From the NCBI GenBank assembly GCA_034670065.1, contig JAXMOG010000008.1:106308-170307 (forward strand): a DNA stretch of 64,000 nucleotides, written 5' to 3'. Shown here piece after piece: positions 52,202 through 61,144 of this stretch (position 1 is the stretch's first letter; the number at the start of each line of letters is the position of its first letter). The translations under genes were made by a program, and so were the position numbers. The notes beneath the pieces were generated by a model. It was not told the DNA's origin. It saw only the letters and a list, made by a program, of their open reading frames with translations, and ran no database searches. The stretch comes from Mesobacterium_A sp034670065. Lineage in GTDB: Bacteria; Pseudomonadota; Alphaproteobacteria; Rhodobacterales; Rhodobacteraceae.

Positions 52202-53385
52202 TGTTCGAAAAACTGAAACAGCTTCCCGCCGACAAAATCTTGGCCTTGATGCAGACATTTCGCGACGATCCACGCGAAGATAAAATTGATCTGGGTGTTG
52301 GCGTCTACAAAAACGCCGAGGGTGTCACCCCCATTATGCGTGCCATCAAAACGGCTGAAAAGCAGTTGTGGGAACAGGAAACAACCAAGTCTTATACCGG
52401 CTTGGCCGGTGATCCCGCATATGGCGACGCGTTGGTTTCCTTGGTTTTGGGCGATTCCGTTCCGCGCGGCAATGTGGCGGCTGCGTCCACACCAGGTGGC
52501 ACAGGCGCAGTGCGTCAAGCCTTTGATCTGACTCTGTTGGCCAATCCGCAGGCACGTGTCTTTGTGTCCAATCCGACATGGCCAAACCACCTGTCGATAC
52601 TCAATCATATGAAAATCGAAACCGTTGCGTATCGTTACTTTGACGAAGAAACGCGCGGTGTTGATTTCGAAGGCATGATCGCTGATCTGGCCGATGCCAA
52701 GCCCGGTGATGTGGTGCTGCTGCACGGCTGCTGTCACAACCCAACAGGGGCCAATCTGAACATGGCCCAGTGGCAAGAGGTGGTGAACCTGCTGCTGAAA
52801 ACCGGCGCAACGCCGATGATCGACATTGCATACCAAGGCTTTGGCGATGGTCTGGACGAAGACGCCGCTGCAACCCGACTGGTGGCTTCTTCGGTTCCGG
52901 AATGTCTGATTGCAGCCAGCTGCTCAAAAAACTTTGGGATTTACCGCGAACGTACGGGCATTTTGATGTGTGTCTCAGACGATCCTTCTCGTCTCAAGAT
53001 CAACCAAACCACCCTGAACTTCCTAAACCGCCAAAACTTCAGCTTCCCACCCGACCATGGCGCGCGATTGGTGACAATGGTTCTGACGGACCCGGAATTG
53101 CGCGCAGACTGGGCGCAAGAGCTGGAAGAAGTACGTCTGTCTATGCTGGGCCTGCGCACCCAACTTGCATCAGAACTGCAACGCTTGTCGGGCTCGGACC
53201 AGTTTGGGTTTATCGCTCAGCACCGCGGTATGTTCTCTCGTCTGGGCACGACTCCGGATTTGGTGGAACGCTTGCGGGCGGAACACGGCATTTACATGGT
53301 CAGCGACAGCCGCCTGAACATCGCGGGGCTTAATGAAAAAACAGTGCCCATCTTGGCAGAAGCCATCGTGAAGGTTGGTATCTAA
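52201..53385 (+). CDS. Aromatic amino acid aminotransferase (AAT-I family)
   Basis: A 394-residue PLP enzyme of the aspartate/aromatic aminotransferase subfamily Ia. PLP Lys243 lies in SCSKNFGIYRERTG; GGTGAVRQAFD and HGCCHNPTGANL are also typical. It exchanges amino groups between aromatic (or aspartate/cysteine) and 2-oxo acids. Coupling to sseA, with TGATG overlap, suggests cysteine transamination supplies mercaptopyruvate to SseA. A strong terminator follows. TyrB/TatA-type naming is not resolved by sequence. Confidence 0.92.
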   Translation: MFEKLKQLPADKILALMQTFRDDPREDKIDLGVGVYKNAEGVTPIMRAIKTAEKQLWEQETTKSYTGLAGDPAYGDALVSLVLGDSVPRGNVAAASTPGGTGAVRQAFDLTLLANPQARVFVSNPTWPNHLSILNHMKIETVAYRYFDEETRGVDFEGMIADLADAKPGDVVLLHGCCHNPTGANLNMAQWQEVVNLLLKTGATPMIDIAYQGFGDGLDEDAAATRLVASSVPECLIAASCSKNFGIYRERTGILMCVSDDPSRLKINQTTLNFLNRQNFSFPPDHGARLVTMVLTDPELRADWAQELEEVRLSMLGLRTQLASELQRLSGSDQFGFIAQHRGMFSRLGTTPDLVERLRAEHGIYMVSDSRLNIAGLNEKTVPILAEAIVKVGI

Positions 53386-53389
53386 CAAC

Positions 53390-53417
53390 AAAAGGCCGGG
53401 CAATTGCCCGGCCTTTT
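53390..53417. terminator. Bidirectional terminator between the aminotransferase and pncB
   Basis: Twelve-base perfect stem aaaaggccgggc / gcccggcctttt with an aatt loop, with A and T tracts for both directions. Confidence 0.92.
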
Positions 53418-53441
53418 CGCATTCTGTGCTGAGCATTGTGG

Positions 53442-54734
53442 TCAGACAACCACGTCCATTCGCTCTTGCGCACCCACTTCGAAAACACGTTTGTAGCGGT
53501 CAATCTGTTCCTCAGGGCCCATCGCTTTGTTCGGGTTGTCCGAAAGCTTCACGGTAGCATTCCCGTTCGCCGACACGGCCTTACAAACCAATGAGAACGG
53601 CGCCAGCTTGTCATCAGGTGCCAGCCCCCTGAAATCGTTGGTCAGCAAAGTACCCCACCCGAAAGAAACACGCACACGACCTTGGAACTGTCTGTACAGC
53701 GCCAAAATCTTCTCAACATCCAACCCGTCGGAAAAGATGATCAGTTTCTTTTCAGGGTCTTCCCCACGCTCTTTCCACCAACGTATTGCGGTTTCAGCGC
53801 CCTTTGCAGGGTCTCCGCTGTCGATACGAATGCCTGTCCAACCCGCCAGCCAATCCGGCGCATTCCGCAAGAAACCTTCGGTACCATACGTGTCGGGCAA
53901 AATAATGCGCAGGTTGCCTTCGTGTTCTACCTGCCAATCCGCCAATACATCGTATGGCGCCTGTGCAAGGGCCTGATCGTCCTCTGCCAGCGCGGCATAG
54001 ACCATCGGCAATTCATGAGCGTTTGTGCCGATCGCCTCAAGATCACGGTTCTTGGCGATCAGGCAATTTGACGTGCCAACAAAGCTTTTGCCCAACCCTT
54101 CGGTCATCGCCTGTACGCACCAATCCTGCCACAAAAAGGAATGCCGACGGCGAGTGCCGAAATCTGCGATCCGCAAGTCCGGCTCAGCGCGCAGCAACTC
54201 TACCTTTTCCCAGAGTTTGGTCATGGCACGGGCATAAAGCACCTTCAGCTCGAACTTACCCATGTCATGCAGCACAGCCCGGCCGCGAAGTTCCATCAAA
54301 ATGGCCAAAGCCGGGATTTCCCAAAGCATCACTTCGGGCCAGGAGCCTTCAAAGGTCAGCTCATATTGATCCCCGACCCGTTCAAGATGATATGGCGGCA
54401 GGCGCATATTCTCGAACCATTCCATGAAGTCAGGTCGGAACATCTGACGCTTGCCATAAAACGTGTTCCCGCGCAGCCACGTGGACTCGCCACGCGACAG
54501 CGTCAGCGATTGCACATAGTCCAGCTGTTCGCGCAGCTCACCTTCGTCTATCAGCTTGGCCAATGGCACATGGCTAGAGCGGTTGATCAGGCTGAACCGA
54601 ACCTGCGTATTCGGCTTGTTGCGAAAAACGGATTGGCACATCAACAGCTTGTAGAAATCTGTATCGATCAACGACCGCACGATCGGATCAATCTTCCACT
54701 TATGGTTCCAAACGCGCGTAGGGATATCGGTCAT
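53442..54734 (-). CDS. pncB: Nicotinate phosphoribosyltransferase
   Basis: A 430-residue enzyme that joins nicotinate and PRPP to nicotinate mononucleotide in NAD salvage. Type II PRTase features are visible: N-terminal DFYKLLMCQSVF, AIGTNAHELPMVYAAL, and IRIDSGDPAKGAE with the substrate-binding Ser/Asp. Length is normal. It is the last gene of a reverse-strand group with pncA and a TfoX-like gene. Confidence 0.95.
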   Translation of the reverse strand: MTDIPTRVWNHKWKIDPIVRSLIDTDFYKLLMCQSVFRNKPNTQVRFSLINRSSHVPLAKLIDEGELREQLDYVQSLTLSRGESTWLRGNTFYGKRQMFRPDFMEWFENMRLPPYHLERVGDQYELTFEGSWPEVMLWEIPALAILMELRGRAVLHDMGKFELKVLYARAMTKLWEKVELLRAEPDLRIADFGTRRRHSFLWQDWCVQAMTEGLGKSFVGTSNCLIAKNRDLEAIGTNAHELPMVYAALAEDDQALAQAPYDVLADWQVEHEGNLRIILPDTYGTEGFLRNAPDWLAGWTGIRIDSGDPAKGAETAIRWWKERGEDPEKKLIIFSDGLDVEKILALYRQFQGRVRVSFGWGTLLTNDFRGLAPDDKLAPFSLVCKAVSANGNATVKLSDNPNKAMGPEEQIDRYKRVFEVGAQERMDVVV

Positions 54735-54812
54735 GCCGGTGGGCCTTTTTCGGTGTTCAGCCCGGTTGTCGCAACGCTGGCAGAACTTTGCAAGCAGACA
54801 CCAGCGCCTATC

Positions 54813-55145
54813 CTAAGAGTGTTGCAGCCGTTTGGGCACCTTCTTGGGCGCTGGCAGCGCATCATATGTCTGCCTGACCAATGGCAACAGCACATCGGGA
54901 TCTTCAAGCATATCATGAGATATCATGAAGTACGGCTTGGCTCCGGGGTATGGCGGTGCTTCTTCCAAACCAGCGCCCGCCGTGGCCTTCGTGATTTTCA
55001 GAAATAGCGTGTCATCGCAAATCAGGCCGATCAACTTGAAATCACAATACAGACCGTATTCACCAAACATCGGCAATGCACGCATGACCCCTGCGTCAGC
55101 CAACAAATCGCACAAGTGATTGACCGTTTGTTGCGACGTCGCCAT
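54813..55145 (-). CDS. TfoX/Sxy N-terminal domain protein
   Basis: A 110-residue protein with only the TfoX N-terminal domain (RALPMFGEYGLYCDFKLIGLICDDTLFLKIT). TfoX/Sxy proteins activate competence genes in gamma-proteobacteria, but short alphaproteobacterial single-domain versions have unknown roles. Its start overlaps the pncA stop by one base, and pncB starts 78 bases downstream, so it sits inside the NAD-salvage cluster. Confidence 0.86.
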   Translation of the reverse strand: MATSQQTVNHLCDLLADAGVMRALPMFGEYGLYCDFKLIGLICDDTLFLKITKATAGAGLEEAPPYPGAKPYFMISHDMLEDPDVLLPLVRQTYDALPAPKKVPKRLQHS

Positions 55146-55741
55146 CAGAGAACAGTAACCCCCGCGCCCTGCATCCCGTTCATTGCGGCGGCCATTGATC
55201 CGTCCAGGTCAATGCCACGGCACAGATCAGACCGCACAGTCACGGCAAACCCCAACTTGGCGGCATCCACGGCAGAAAAGTTCACGCAGAAATCCGTTGC
55301 CAACCCGACCAATGTCAAACTGTCGATGCCACGTGTCTGCAAATAGCCTTGCAGCCCTGTTGCCGTTGTGTGGTCATTCTCGAAAAATGCAGAATAGCTA
55401 TCAATATCAGGGTTGTAGCCCTTGCGAACAATCATGTCGGCACGGTCTGCATTCAACTCCGAGTGAAAAGCTGCCCCCTGTGAACCTTGAATGCAGTGAT
55501 CAGGCCACAAAACCTGCGGGCCGTATGGCATCTCGATCAATTCCAAAGGCGCCTTGCCTGCATGCGATGACGCGAAAGACGAATGCCCTGCCGGATGCCA
55601 GTCTTGCGTCAGGATCACCGCACTGAAATCCGCCATCAACGCATTTATGCCCGGTACAATCTTCTCTCCGTCTGCCACAGCCAAAGCACCGCCGGGACAA
55701 AAATCATTTTGCACATCAATCACGATCAAGGCCTGGGTCAT
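55145..55741 (-). CDS. pncA: Nicotinamidase
   Basis: A 198-residue isochorismatase-fold amidase converting nicotinamide to nicotinate. The catalytic triad is Asp9 (VIDVQNDF), Lys107 (VRKGYN) and Cys152 (GLATDFCV), and the metal site is DWHPAGH (Asp47, His49, His53). Start at 55741 follows a GGAG ribosome binding site; upstream residues would not fit. First gene of the pncA-tfoX-pncB cluster, whose enzyme genes perform consecutive steps. Confidence 0.95.
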   Translation of the reverse strand: MTQALIVIDVQNDFCPGGALAVADGEKIVPGINALMADFSAVILTQDWHPAGHSSFASSHAGKAPLELIEMPYGPQVLWPDHCIQGSQGAAFHSELNADRADMIVRKGYNPDIDSYSAFFENDHTTATGLQGYLQTRGIDSLTLVGLATDFCVNFSAVDAAKLGFAVTVRSDLCRGIDLDGSMAAAMNGMQGAGVTVL

Positions 55742-55855
55742 CTGTATCTCCGTTGACGGTTTCTTTCGTTTTGAACCCTGCAATATCAGGCGTCAATCAT
55801 GGTTGACAGTAAAGCGGCTTGTTCTTACCCAACGCGGCTTGGCAAGGAGCCCGCA

Positions 55856-57097
55856 ATGCCCCGATTGGCAATAGATTTTGGCACTTCGAACACCGCCGCT
55901 GCGATCTTGGCTGGAGATCAGGCATGGAAAATCCCCTTGGAACCGGGGGAAACCACTTTGCCCACGGCCCTGTTCTACGACAGCCATTCGAAAAAAGTTC
56001 TATACGGACGTCAGGCCGTACGCGCGCTGATCGAAGGGCGTGAAGGCCGGTTTTTGCGCGCACTGAAATCCGTATTGGGCACGCCATTGCTGCGCGAATC
56101 CCGAATGCTGGGTGGGCAGCGTACAACTTTGTTAGAGGTCGTTTCGCGCTTTCTGGCGCATGTCAAAACGCAGGCCGAAGAGCATTGCCATATGTCCTTT
56201 GACACAGCCCTGTCGGGGCGGCCTGTCACCTTTCGCAGCCGAAATGCCGAAGAAGACGCACAAGCCGCCCGCGATTTGGAAGAAGCATATCACATGGCTG
56301 GCTTCACCGATGTCACCTTCCTGGCAGAACCAGAGGCCGCGGCACTGGCCTGTGCCGGTACTCAGCCCGGACTGGGGTTAGTGGTGGATATCGGTGGCGG
56401 AACGTCGGATTTTTCGGTGTTTCGGTCAAACGGAACCAAGATAGAGATTGTTGCAAGCCATGGTCTGCGCTTGGGCGGTACAGACTTTGACCGTGCACTG
56501 AACATTGATCGCGCCATGCCACTGTTTGGTTTGGGCAGCCAGCTGCGCCGCGAATTCGGCCCCGGCACCAATGAAGCACCACGCGCTTTATTCCACGATC
56601 TGGCCACATGGGAACGTATCCCATTCCAGTACAGTCCCGAAAACCGCCGCGCAGTTCAACAAATGGCGCGATACGCGGTCGATCCTGATCTATGGGCCCG
56701 GCTTTCCACCATTCTGGATATGGAATTGGCCCATGATGTTGCCCATGCCGTCGAGAATGCCAAGATCGCCGTCAATTCCGGTGGCGGCAACGGCATTTCT
56801 CTGGCCACGGTGGAACCTGCATTGACCGCGTCAATGACGTCCGATGATCTGGGGCGCGTTCTGGCGGACTCCGCTGAACAGATTGCCGATGCAGCTTGCA
56901 ACGCCCTTGGGATGGCAGGAATAGGTGCCAACGACTTGTCTCGCGTGGTATTGGTGGGCGGTTCCAGCCTTCTGAATCCGGTAGAAGACGCACTGCGCAC
57001 TCGCCTGCCAAAGGTTCAACTGGATCGATCAGATGCGTTTACCGCCATCGTTGATGGTTTGGCTTTGGCGGCCGCCAACAACAACGACGGATCATAG
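55856..57097 (+). CDS. Hsp70-family protein (YegD-like)
   Basis: A 413-residue actin/Hsp70-fold ATPase. The phosphate-1 loop is AIDFGTSNTAAA, and the phosphate-2 loop VVDIGGGTSDFSVF and adenosine loop LVGGSSLLNPVEDAL follow. It lacks the DnaK substrate-binding domain, like E. coli YegD, which is a chaperone-like protein of unknown client. AAGGAG precedes the ATG. It diverges from pncA. Confidence 0.9.
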   Translation: MPRLAIDFGTSNTAAAILAGDQAWKIPLEPGETTLPTALFYDSHSKKVLYGRQAVRALIEGREGRFLRALKSVLGTPLLRESRMLGGQRTTLLEVVSRFLAHVKTQAEEHCHMSFDTALSGRPVTFRSRNAEEDAQAARDLEEAYHMAGFTDVTFLAEPEAAALACAGTQPGLGLVVDIGGGTSDFSVFRSNGTKIEIVASHGLRLGGTDFDRALNIDRAMPLFGLGSQLRREFGPGTNEAPRALFHDLATWERIPFQYSPENRRAVQQMARYAVDPDLWARLSTILDMELAHDVAHAVENAKIAVNSGGGNGISLATVEPALTASMTSDDLGRVLADSAEQIADAACNALGMAGIGANDLSRVVLVGGSSLLNPVEDALRTRLPKVQLDRSDAFTAIVDGLALAAANNNDGS

Positions 57098-57165
57098 AAC
57101 ATTCTGTAGACCTGCGGCGGCCCGACATCTTGCCGTTTCGACACCAGAGGCGTAATTGCGCTGGC

Positions 57166-58095
57166 ATGTTTACAGTCTGCGCCCTTTACCACTTCACCCG
57201 TTTCGACGATCACGCGGCCCTGCGCGGCCCGCTACTGGACCTGTGCAGCGATGCGCGGATCACTGGTACGCTTTTGCTGGCCAGAGAAGGTATCAACGGC
57301 ACCGTTGCCGGGCCCAAGGCCGGAATTGATCGACTGATTGCACATATTCGCAGCCTGCCCGGTTGCGCCGACTTTGAGTACAAGCTGTCCACGTCGACAG
57401 AGCGTCCCTTTGCCCGCATGAAAGTTCGGCTGAAGAAAGAGATCGTCACCATGGGACAGCCCGATGTCGATCCGCTTGCGCGGGTGGGGCATTACGTAGA
57501 TCCCGCAGAATGGAATGATCTGATCCGCAGCCCCGACGTGGCAGTGATTGACACACGCAATGACTACGAAGTGGCCATTGGGACATTCGAAGGCGCGGTG
57601 GACCCGGAAACCGCAACCTTCCGTGAATTCCCAACCTGGTGGGAAGAAAACAAAGAGCGGTTCCACAACAAGCGGATCGCAATGTTCTGTACGGGTGGTA
57701 TTCGGTGCGAAAAATCCACCAACTGGCTGCTGCAACAAGGCGTGCCAGAAGTGTTTCACCTGAAAGGTGGTATTCTGAAGTATCTCGAAGAGGTGCCGCA
57801 GGACGACAGCACTTGGCAGGGTGAATGCTTTGTCTTTGACGGGCGCGTGTCTGTTGGACATGGGTTGAAGGAAGGGCCGCATCTTTTATGCCATGCTTGC
57901 CGCCGCCCCATCCTCCCCGCTGATCAAGCTCGCCCGGAATACGAAAATGGGGTGTCGTGCCATCAGTGCATTGACGAAACTTCCGAGCAGGACAAAGCGC
58001 GCTTCCGCGAACGTCAAAAACAGATCGCCTTGGCCAAGGCCAGAGGCGAGCGGCATTTGCATACGGATGTGGATGACGACCTGCCCCTAGACTAA
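57166..58095 (+). CDS. trhO: tRNA uridine(34) hydroxylase TrhO
   Basis: A 309-residue protein. The N-terminal acylphosphatase-like domain is followed by a rhodanese domain whose loop reads CTGGIRCEKS (Cys175, Cys181), the TrhO/YceA signature. TrhO uses oxygen to make ho5U34 in tRNA. The C-terminal region carries a zinc-like CHACRRP ... CHQCI cluster seen in YceA proteins. Start ATG at 57166 fits the family N-terminus (VCALYHFTRF). Confidence 0.93.
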   Translation: MFTVCALYHFTRFDDHAALRGPLLDLCSDARITGTLLLAREGINGTVAGPKAGIDRLIAHIRSLPGCADFEYKLSTSTERPFARMKVRLKKEIVTMGQPDVDPLARVGHYVDPAEWNDLIRSPDVAVIDTRNDYEVAIGTFEGAVDPETATFREFPTWWEENKERFHNKRIAMFCTGGIRCEKSTNWLLQQGVPEVFHLKGGILKYLEEVPQDDSTWQGECFVFDGRVSVGHGLKEGPHLLCHACRRPILPADQARPEYENGVSCHQCIDETSEQDKARFRERQKQIALAKARGERHLHTDVDDDLPLD

Positions 58096-58140
58096 GCCTG
58101 CCCACTTGCCCCTATGCCCAATCAGACGCAGGGTAGCGCT

Positions 58141-58884
58141 ATGGATTGGCGAGACACAGGCATCCTTCTTTCAACGCGGCGGCACGGGGAAACCTCGGCC
58201 ATCATAGAGGTCTTTGCGCCAACGCAGGGTCGCTATGCAGGCGTCGTACGGGGTGGCACCAGCCGCAAGATTGCCCCTCATTTGCAGCCCGGTGCGCAGT
58301 TGGACCTGCACTGGCGCGCACGATTGTCTGACCATTTGGGCAGCTTTACCGTTGAACCCATCCGCTCACGCGCTGCCATAGCGATGCGAGATCGGTTGTC
58401 ATTGGCCGGGCTAAACGCCGTGGTCGCCTTGTTGGGGTTCAGCTTGCCCGAGCGTGAAGCGCATCCAACATTGTACCAGCGCACCGAAATGCTGCTGGAT
58501 CTTCTGGATCAGACAGACATTTGGCCATTGGCCTATCTTCACTGGGAACGATCGCTGCTGGAAGAGCTGGGATATGCGCTGGACCTAAGCAATTGCGCGG
58601 TGACAGGCGCTGTGGACGACCTGATCTATGTGTCGCCCAAATCCGGCCGGGCAGTATCACGGCGCGGTGCCGGCGAATGGGCAGACCGACTGCTGCCCTT
58701 GCCACCCTGCCTTCTGGGCCAAGGCGACGCGACCGACAAAGAGGTGCTGCAAGCTTTGGGCACAACCGGGTATTTTCTTGAGCACCATCTTGCCAAAGAC
58801 CTACAAGGCAAATCCATTCCGGCCGTCCGCGCCCAATTGCTGGAACGAATTGCGCAACGCGCGACAACAGGGAATGATTCCTAG
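58141..58884 (+). CDS. recO: DNA repair protein RecO
   Basis: A 247-residue RecO: N-terminal OB fold (WRDTGILLSTRRHGETSAIIEVFAPT, HAGVVRGG-type segment YAGVVRGG), then a helical domain. RecO anneals single strands and loads RecA with RecR at gaps. ATG at 58141 matches the family start; an earlier ATG would add nine residues. It precedes pgsA by 37 bases. Confidence 0.93.
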   Translation: MDWRDTGILLSTRRHGETSAIIEVFAPTQGRYAGVVRGGTSRKIAPHLQPGAQLDLHWRARLSDHLGSFTVEPIRSRAAIAMRDRLSLAGLNAVVALLGFSLPEREAHPTLYQRTEMLLDLLDQTDIWPLAYLHWERSLLEELGYALDLSNCAVTGAVDDLIYVSPKSGRAVSRRGAGEWADRLLPLPPCLLGQGDATDKEVLQALGTTGYFLEHHLAKDLQGKSIPAVRAQLLERIAQRATTGNDS

Positions 58885-58921
58885 GCTTTCGGTTGCTAAA
58901 TTTCCAAGGTAGGTATTGGTC

Positions 58922-59581
58922 ATGCGATGGACGATACCCAATATTCTGACGACCTTGCGCTTGCTGGCAGCCCCTGGCTTGGCAGTGATGTTCCTGTATT
59001 TCACCCGCCCCTACGCCGATTGGTTTGCCCTGACATTGTTTGTTCTGGCCGCAATCACGGATTGGTTTGACGGGTATCTGGCCCGCTCTTGGGGGCAGGA
59101 ATCCAAACTTGGCGCAATGCTGGATCCGATCGCCGATAAGGCGATGGTCGTAATCGCCCTGATGGTCATTGTCGGATACTCCTCTATGTCGCCATGGCTG
59201 GTTTTACCGGCCACCTTTATTCTGTTCCGGGAAGTTTTCGTTTCTGGTTTGCGTGAATTTTTGGGCGACACCGCTGGCACATTGAAGGTAACAAGGTTGG
59301 CCAAGTGGAAGACAAGTTTTCAAATGATCGCCATTGCGGTGCTGTTTGCCCAAGGTGTGTTTGAGCATTACCTGGGGATGTCGTCATTCGGTATGGACAG
59401 CGAAATGGTGATCAACATCCTGACCGGTAAAGAAGAAGACCTGCTGGGCCTGCGTTGGAAATACACAGGCATGATCTGGTCTGGAAACGCAGGAATCGTC
59501 ATGCTGTGGATCGCTGCAGCGCTGACACTGATCACCGGCTGGGATTACTTCCGCAAAGCCGCACCGTTTCTAAGGGGATAA
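58922..59581 (+). CDS. pgsA: CDP-diacylglycerol-glycerol-3-phosphate 3-phosphatidyltransferase
   Basis: A 219-residue membrane enzyme that makes phosphatidylglycerophosphate, precursor of phosphatidylglycerol and cardiolipin. The CDP-alcohol phosphotransferase motif DGYLARSWGQESKLGAMLDP is complete with its two terminal Asp residues following. The start ATG at 58922 with AGGTA at eight bases is preferred over a TTG two codons earlier. Ends three bases before moaD. Confidence 0.95.
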   Translation: MRWTIPNILTTLRLLAAPGLAVMFLYFTRPYADWFALTLFVLAAITDWFDGYLARSWGQESKLGAMLDPIADKAMVVIALMVIVGYSSMSPWLVLPATFILFREVFVSGLREFLGDTAGTLKVTRLAKWKTSFQMIAIAVLFAQGVFEHYLGMSSFGMDSEMVINILTGKEEDLLGLRWKYTGMIWSGNAGIVMLWIAAALTLITGWDYFRKAAPFLRG

Positions 59582-59583
59582 CC

Positions 59584-59829
59584 ATGGACGTGCTGTATTT
59601 CGCCTGGGTTCGTGAACGGATCGGCTTGCCGAAAGAGACAGTTGAAACCCAAGCAGCCACTGTCGGCGATTTGGTGAACGAATTGCGCGCCAGAGAAGAA
59701 CGCTATGCAGCCGCTTTTGCGGATTTGTCTGCATTGCGCGTGGCCGTAGATCAGGAACTGACGGATTTTGACGCATCGCTTGCAGGTGTGCGCGAAGTTG
59801 CCTTCTTCCCACCGATGACTGGGGGCTAA
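59584..59829 (+). CDS. moaD: Molybdopterin synthase small subunit MoaD
   Basis: An 81-residue ubiquitin-fold sulfur carrier ending in the required GlyGly (FPPMTGG), which is thiocarboxylated and donates sulfur to precursor Z. Starts two bases after pgsA and ends four bases before moaE. Confidence 0.95.
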   Translation: MDVLYFAWVRERIGLPKETVETQAATVGDLVNELRAREERYAAAFADLSALRVAVDQELTDFDASLAGVREVAFFPPMTGG

Positions 59830-59833
59830 GGCC

Positions 59834-60277
59834 GTGAAGATCGCCGTACAGGAAGTTGACTTTGATCTGGGCGAAGAAGCTTCGCACTTTGCCGCAGGGC
59901 GCCGTGACATGGGGGCGATTGTCACCTTTACCGGCGTTGTACGGGATTTGACCGACGCATCGTTGAACGCGATGCAGATTGAGCATTACCCAGGCATGAC
60001 CGAAAAGGCGATTACTTCAATCGCGCAAGAGGCCATGACCCGCTGGTCGCTTGGCGATGTTTTGGTCATTCATCGCTACGGCACATTGGGCCCCGGCGAA
60101 AAGATCATGATGGTCGCGACCGCTGCACCACACCGCAAAGATGCATTCGAGGCGGCCGAATACCTGATGGATTATTTGAAATCCCGCGCGCCCTTCTGGA
60201 AAAAAGAAGTCACACCGGACAGTGCAGATTGGGTTGCCGCCAAAGACGAAGACGAAGACGCACTGACGCGGTGGTAG
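59834..60277 (+). CDS. moaE: Molybdopterin synthase catalytic subunit MoaE
   Basis: A 147-residue catalytic subunit. DMGAIVTFTGVVRD, LVIHRYGTLGPGEKIMMVATAAPHRKDAFEAA and the APFWKKE active-site Lys segment are typical. It starts with GTG four bases after moaD, with which it forms the heterotetramer that converts cPMP to molybdopterin. Confidence 0.96.
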   Translation: MKIAVQEVDFDLGEEASHFAAGRRDMGAIVTFTGVVRDLTDASLNAMQIEHYPGMTEKAITSIAQEAMTRWSLGDVLVIHRYGTLGPGEKIMMVATAAPHRKDAFEAAEYLMDYLKSRAPFWKKEVTPDSADWVAAKDEDEDALTRW

Positions 60278-60446
60278 TCAAAAAAAACCGGCCAACGACC
60301 AAGATCACATGGATAACCCTGCTGCCAAAACGGCCTGTCGATCGAAGTGAATCCTGACTTTTTTCGCCGGTTCGCCGCTTGCCGAGATTAAGCGTTGATA
60401 AACTCCATCATGTTCACATATTGTTCCAAGTGACTTTTGGCGCACA

Positions 60447-61097
60447 ATGGGCAATATGCTGAACATGGCTTCTTCCGCATCACAAGATATACGCAAGTTT
60501 CTGGGCGATGATCGCTTCGGAACGGTAATGGCAGACCCCCCTTGGCGGTTCACCAATCGTACAGGCAAGGTCGCGCCAGAGCATAAGCGGCTGTCTCGTT
60601 ACCCCACAATGACGCTTGATGATATCTGCGACCTGCCAGTTGCCGACTATCTGGAAGACCGCGCCCATTGCTATATGTGGGTGCCCAACGCCTTGTTGCC
60701 CGATGGGCTAAAGGTGCTGTCTGCTTGGGGGTTTGAATACAAATCCAACATCGTCTGGCACAAAATCCGCAAGGATGGCGGTTCAGACGGGCGCGGCGTA
60801 GGTTTTTATTTCCGCAACGTGACGGAAATTCTGCTGTTCGGAACCAAGGGCAAGAACGCACGTACCCTGGCACCCGGACGTCGCCAGGTGAACATGATGC
60901 AAACCCGAAAGCGCGAACATTCCCGCAAACCCGATGAACAGTACGACTTGATCGAAAGCTGTTCGTGGGGCCCGTATTTGGAATTGTTTGGCCGTGGTGT
61001 GCGCGAAGGTTGGACGGTATGGGGCAACCAGGCCGAAGCTGACTACAAACCGGGCTGGAAAACCTACAACTACAATTCTTCGGTCGCGGCAGAGTAG
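60447..61097 (+). CDS. MT-A70 family DNA adenine methyltransferase
   Basis: A 216-residue beta-class-like methyltransferase. The catalytic motif DPPW (Asp30-Trp33) lies near the N-terminus, and the SAM-binding part lies at the other end (SCSWGPYLELFGRGVREGWTVWGNQ), the circular order of MT-A70. Middle segment GFYFRNVTEILLFGTKGK is a likely target-recognition part. This family makes N6-methyladenine in DNA or RNA. It converges on a BglII-type endonuclease gene 47 bases away, so a protective DNA methylase role is likely. ATGs at 60447, 60456 and 60465 are all possible starts. Confidence 0.88.
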   Translation: MGNMLNMASSASQDIRKFLGDDRFGTVMADPPWRFTNRTGKVAPEHKRLSRYPTMTLDDICDLPVADYLEDRAHCYMWVPNALLPDGLKVLSAWGFEYKSNIVWHKIRKDGGSDGRGVGFYFRNVTEILLFGTKGKNARTLAPGRRQVNMMQTRKREHSRKPDEQYDLIESCSWGPYLELFGRGVREGWTVWGNQAEADYKPGWKTYNYNSSVAAE

Positions 61098-61144
61098 CGT
61101 TTTCGGAAATCGCATGGTTTTCCTGCGCAAACCCGGCTGATTGC

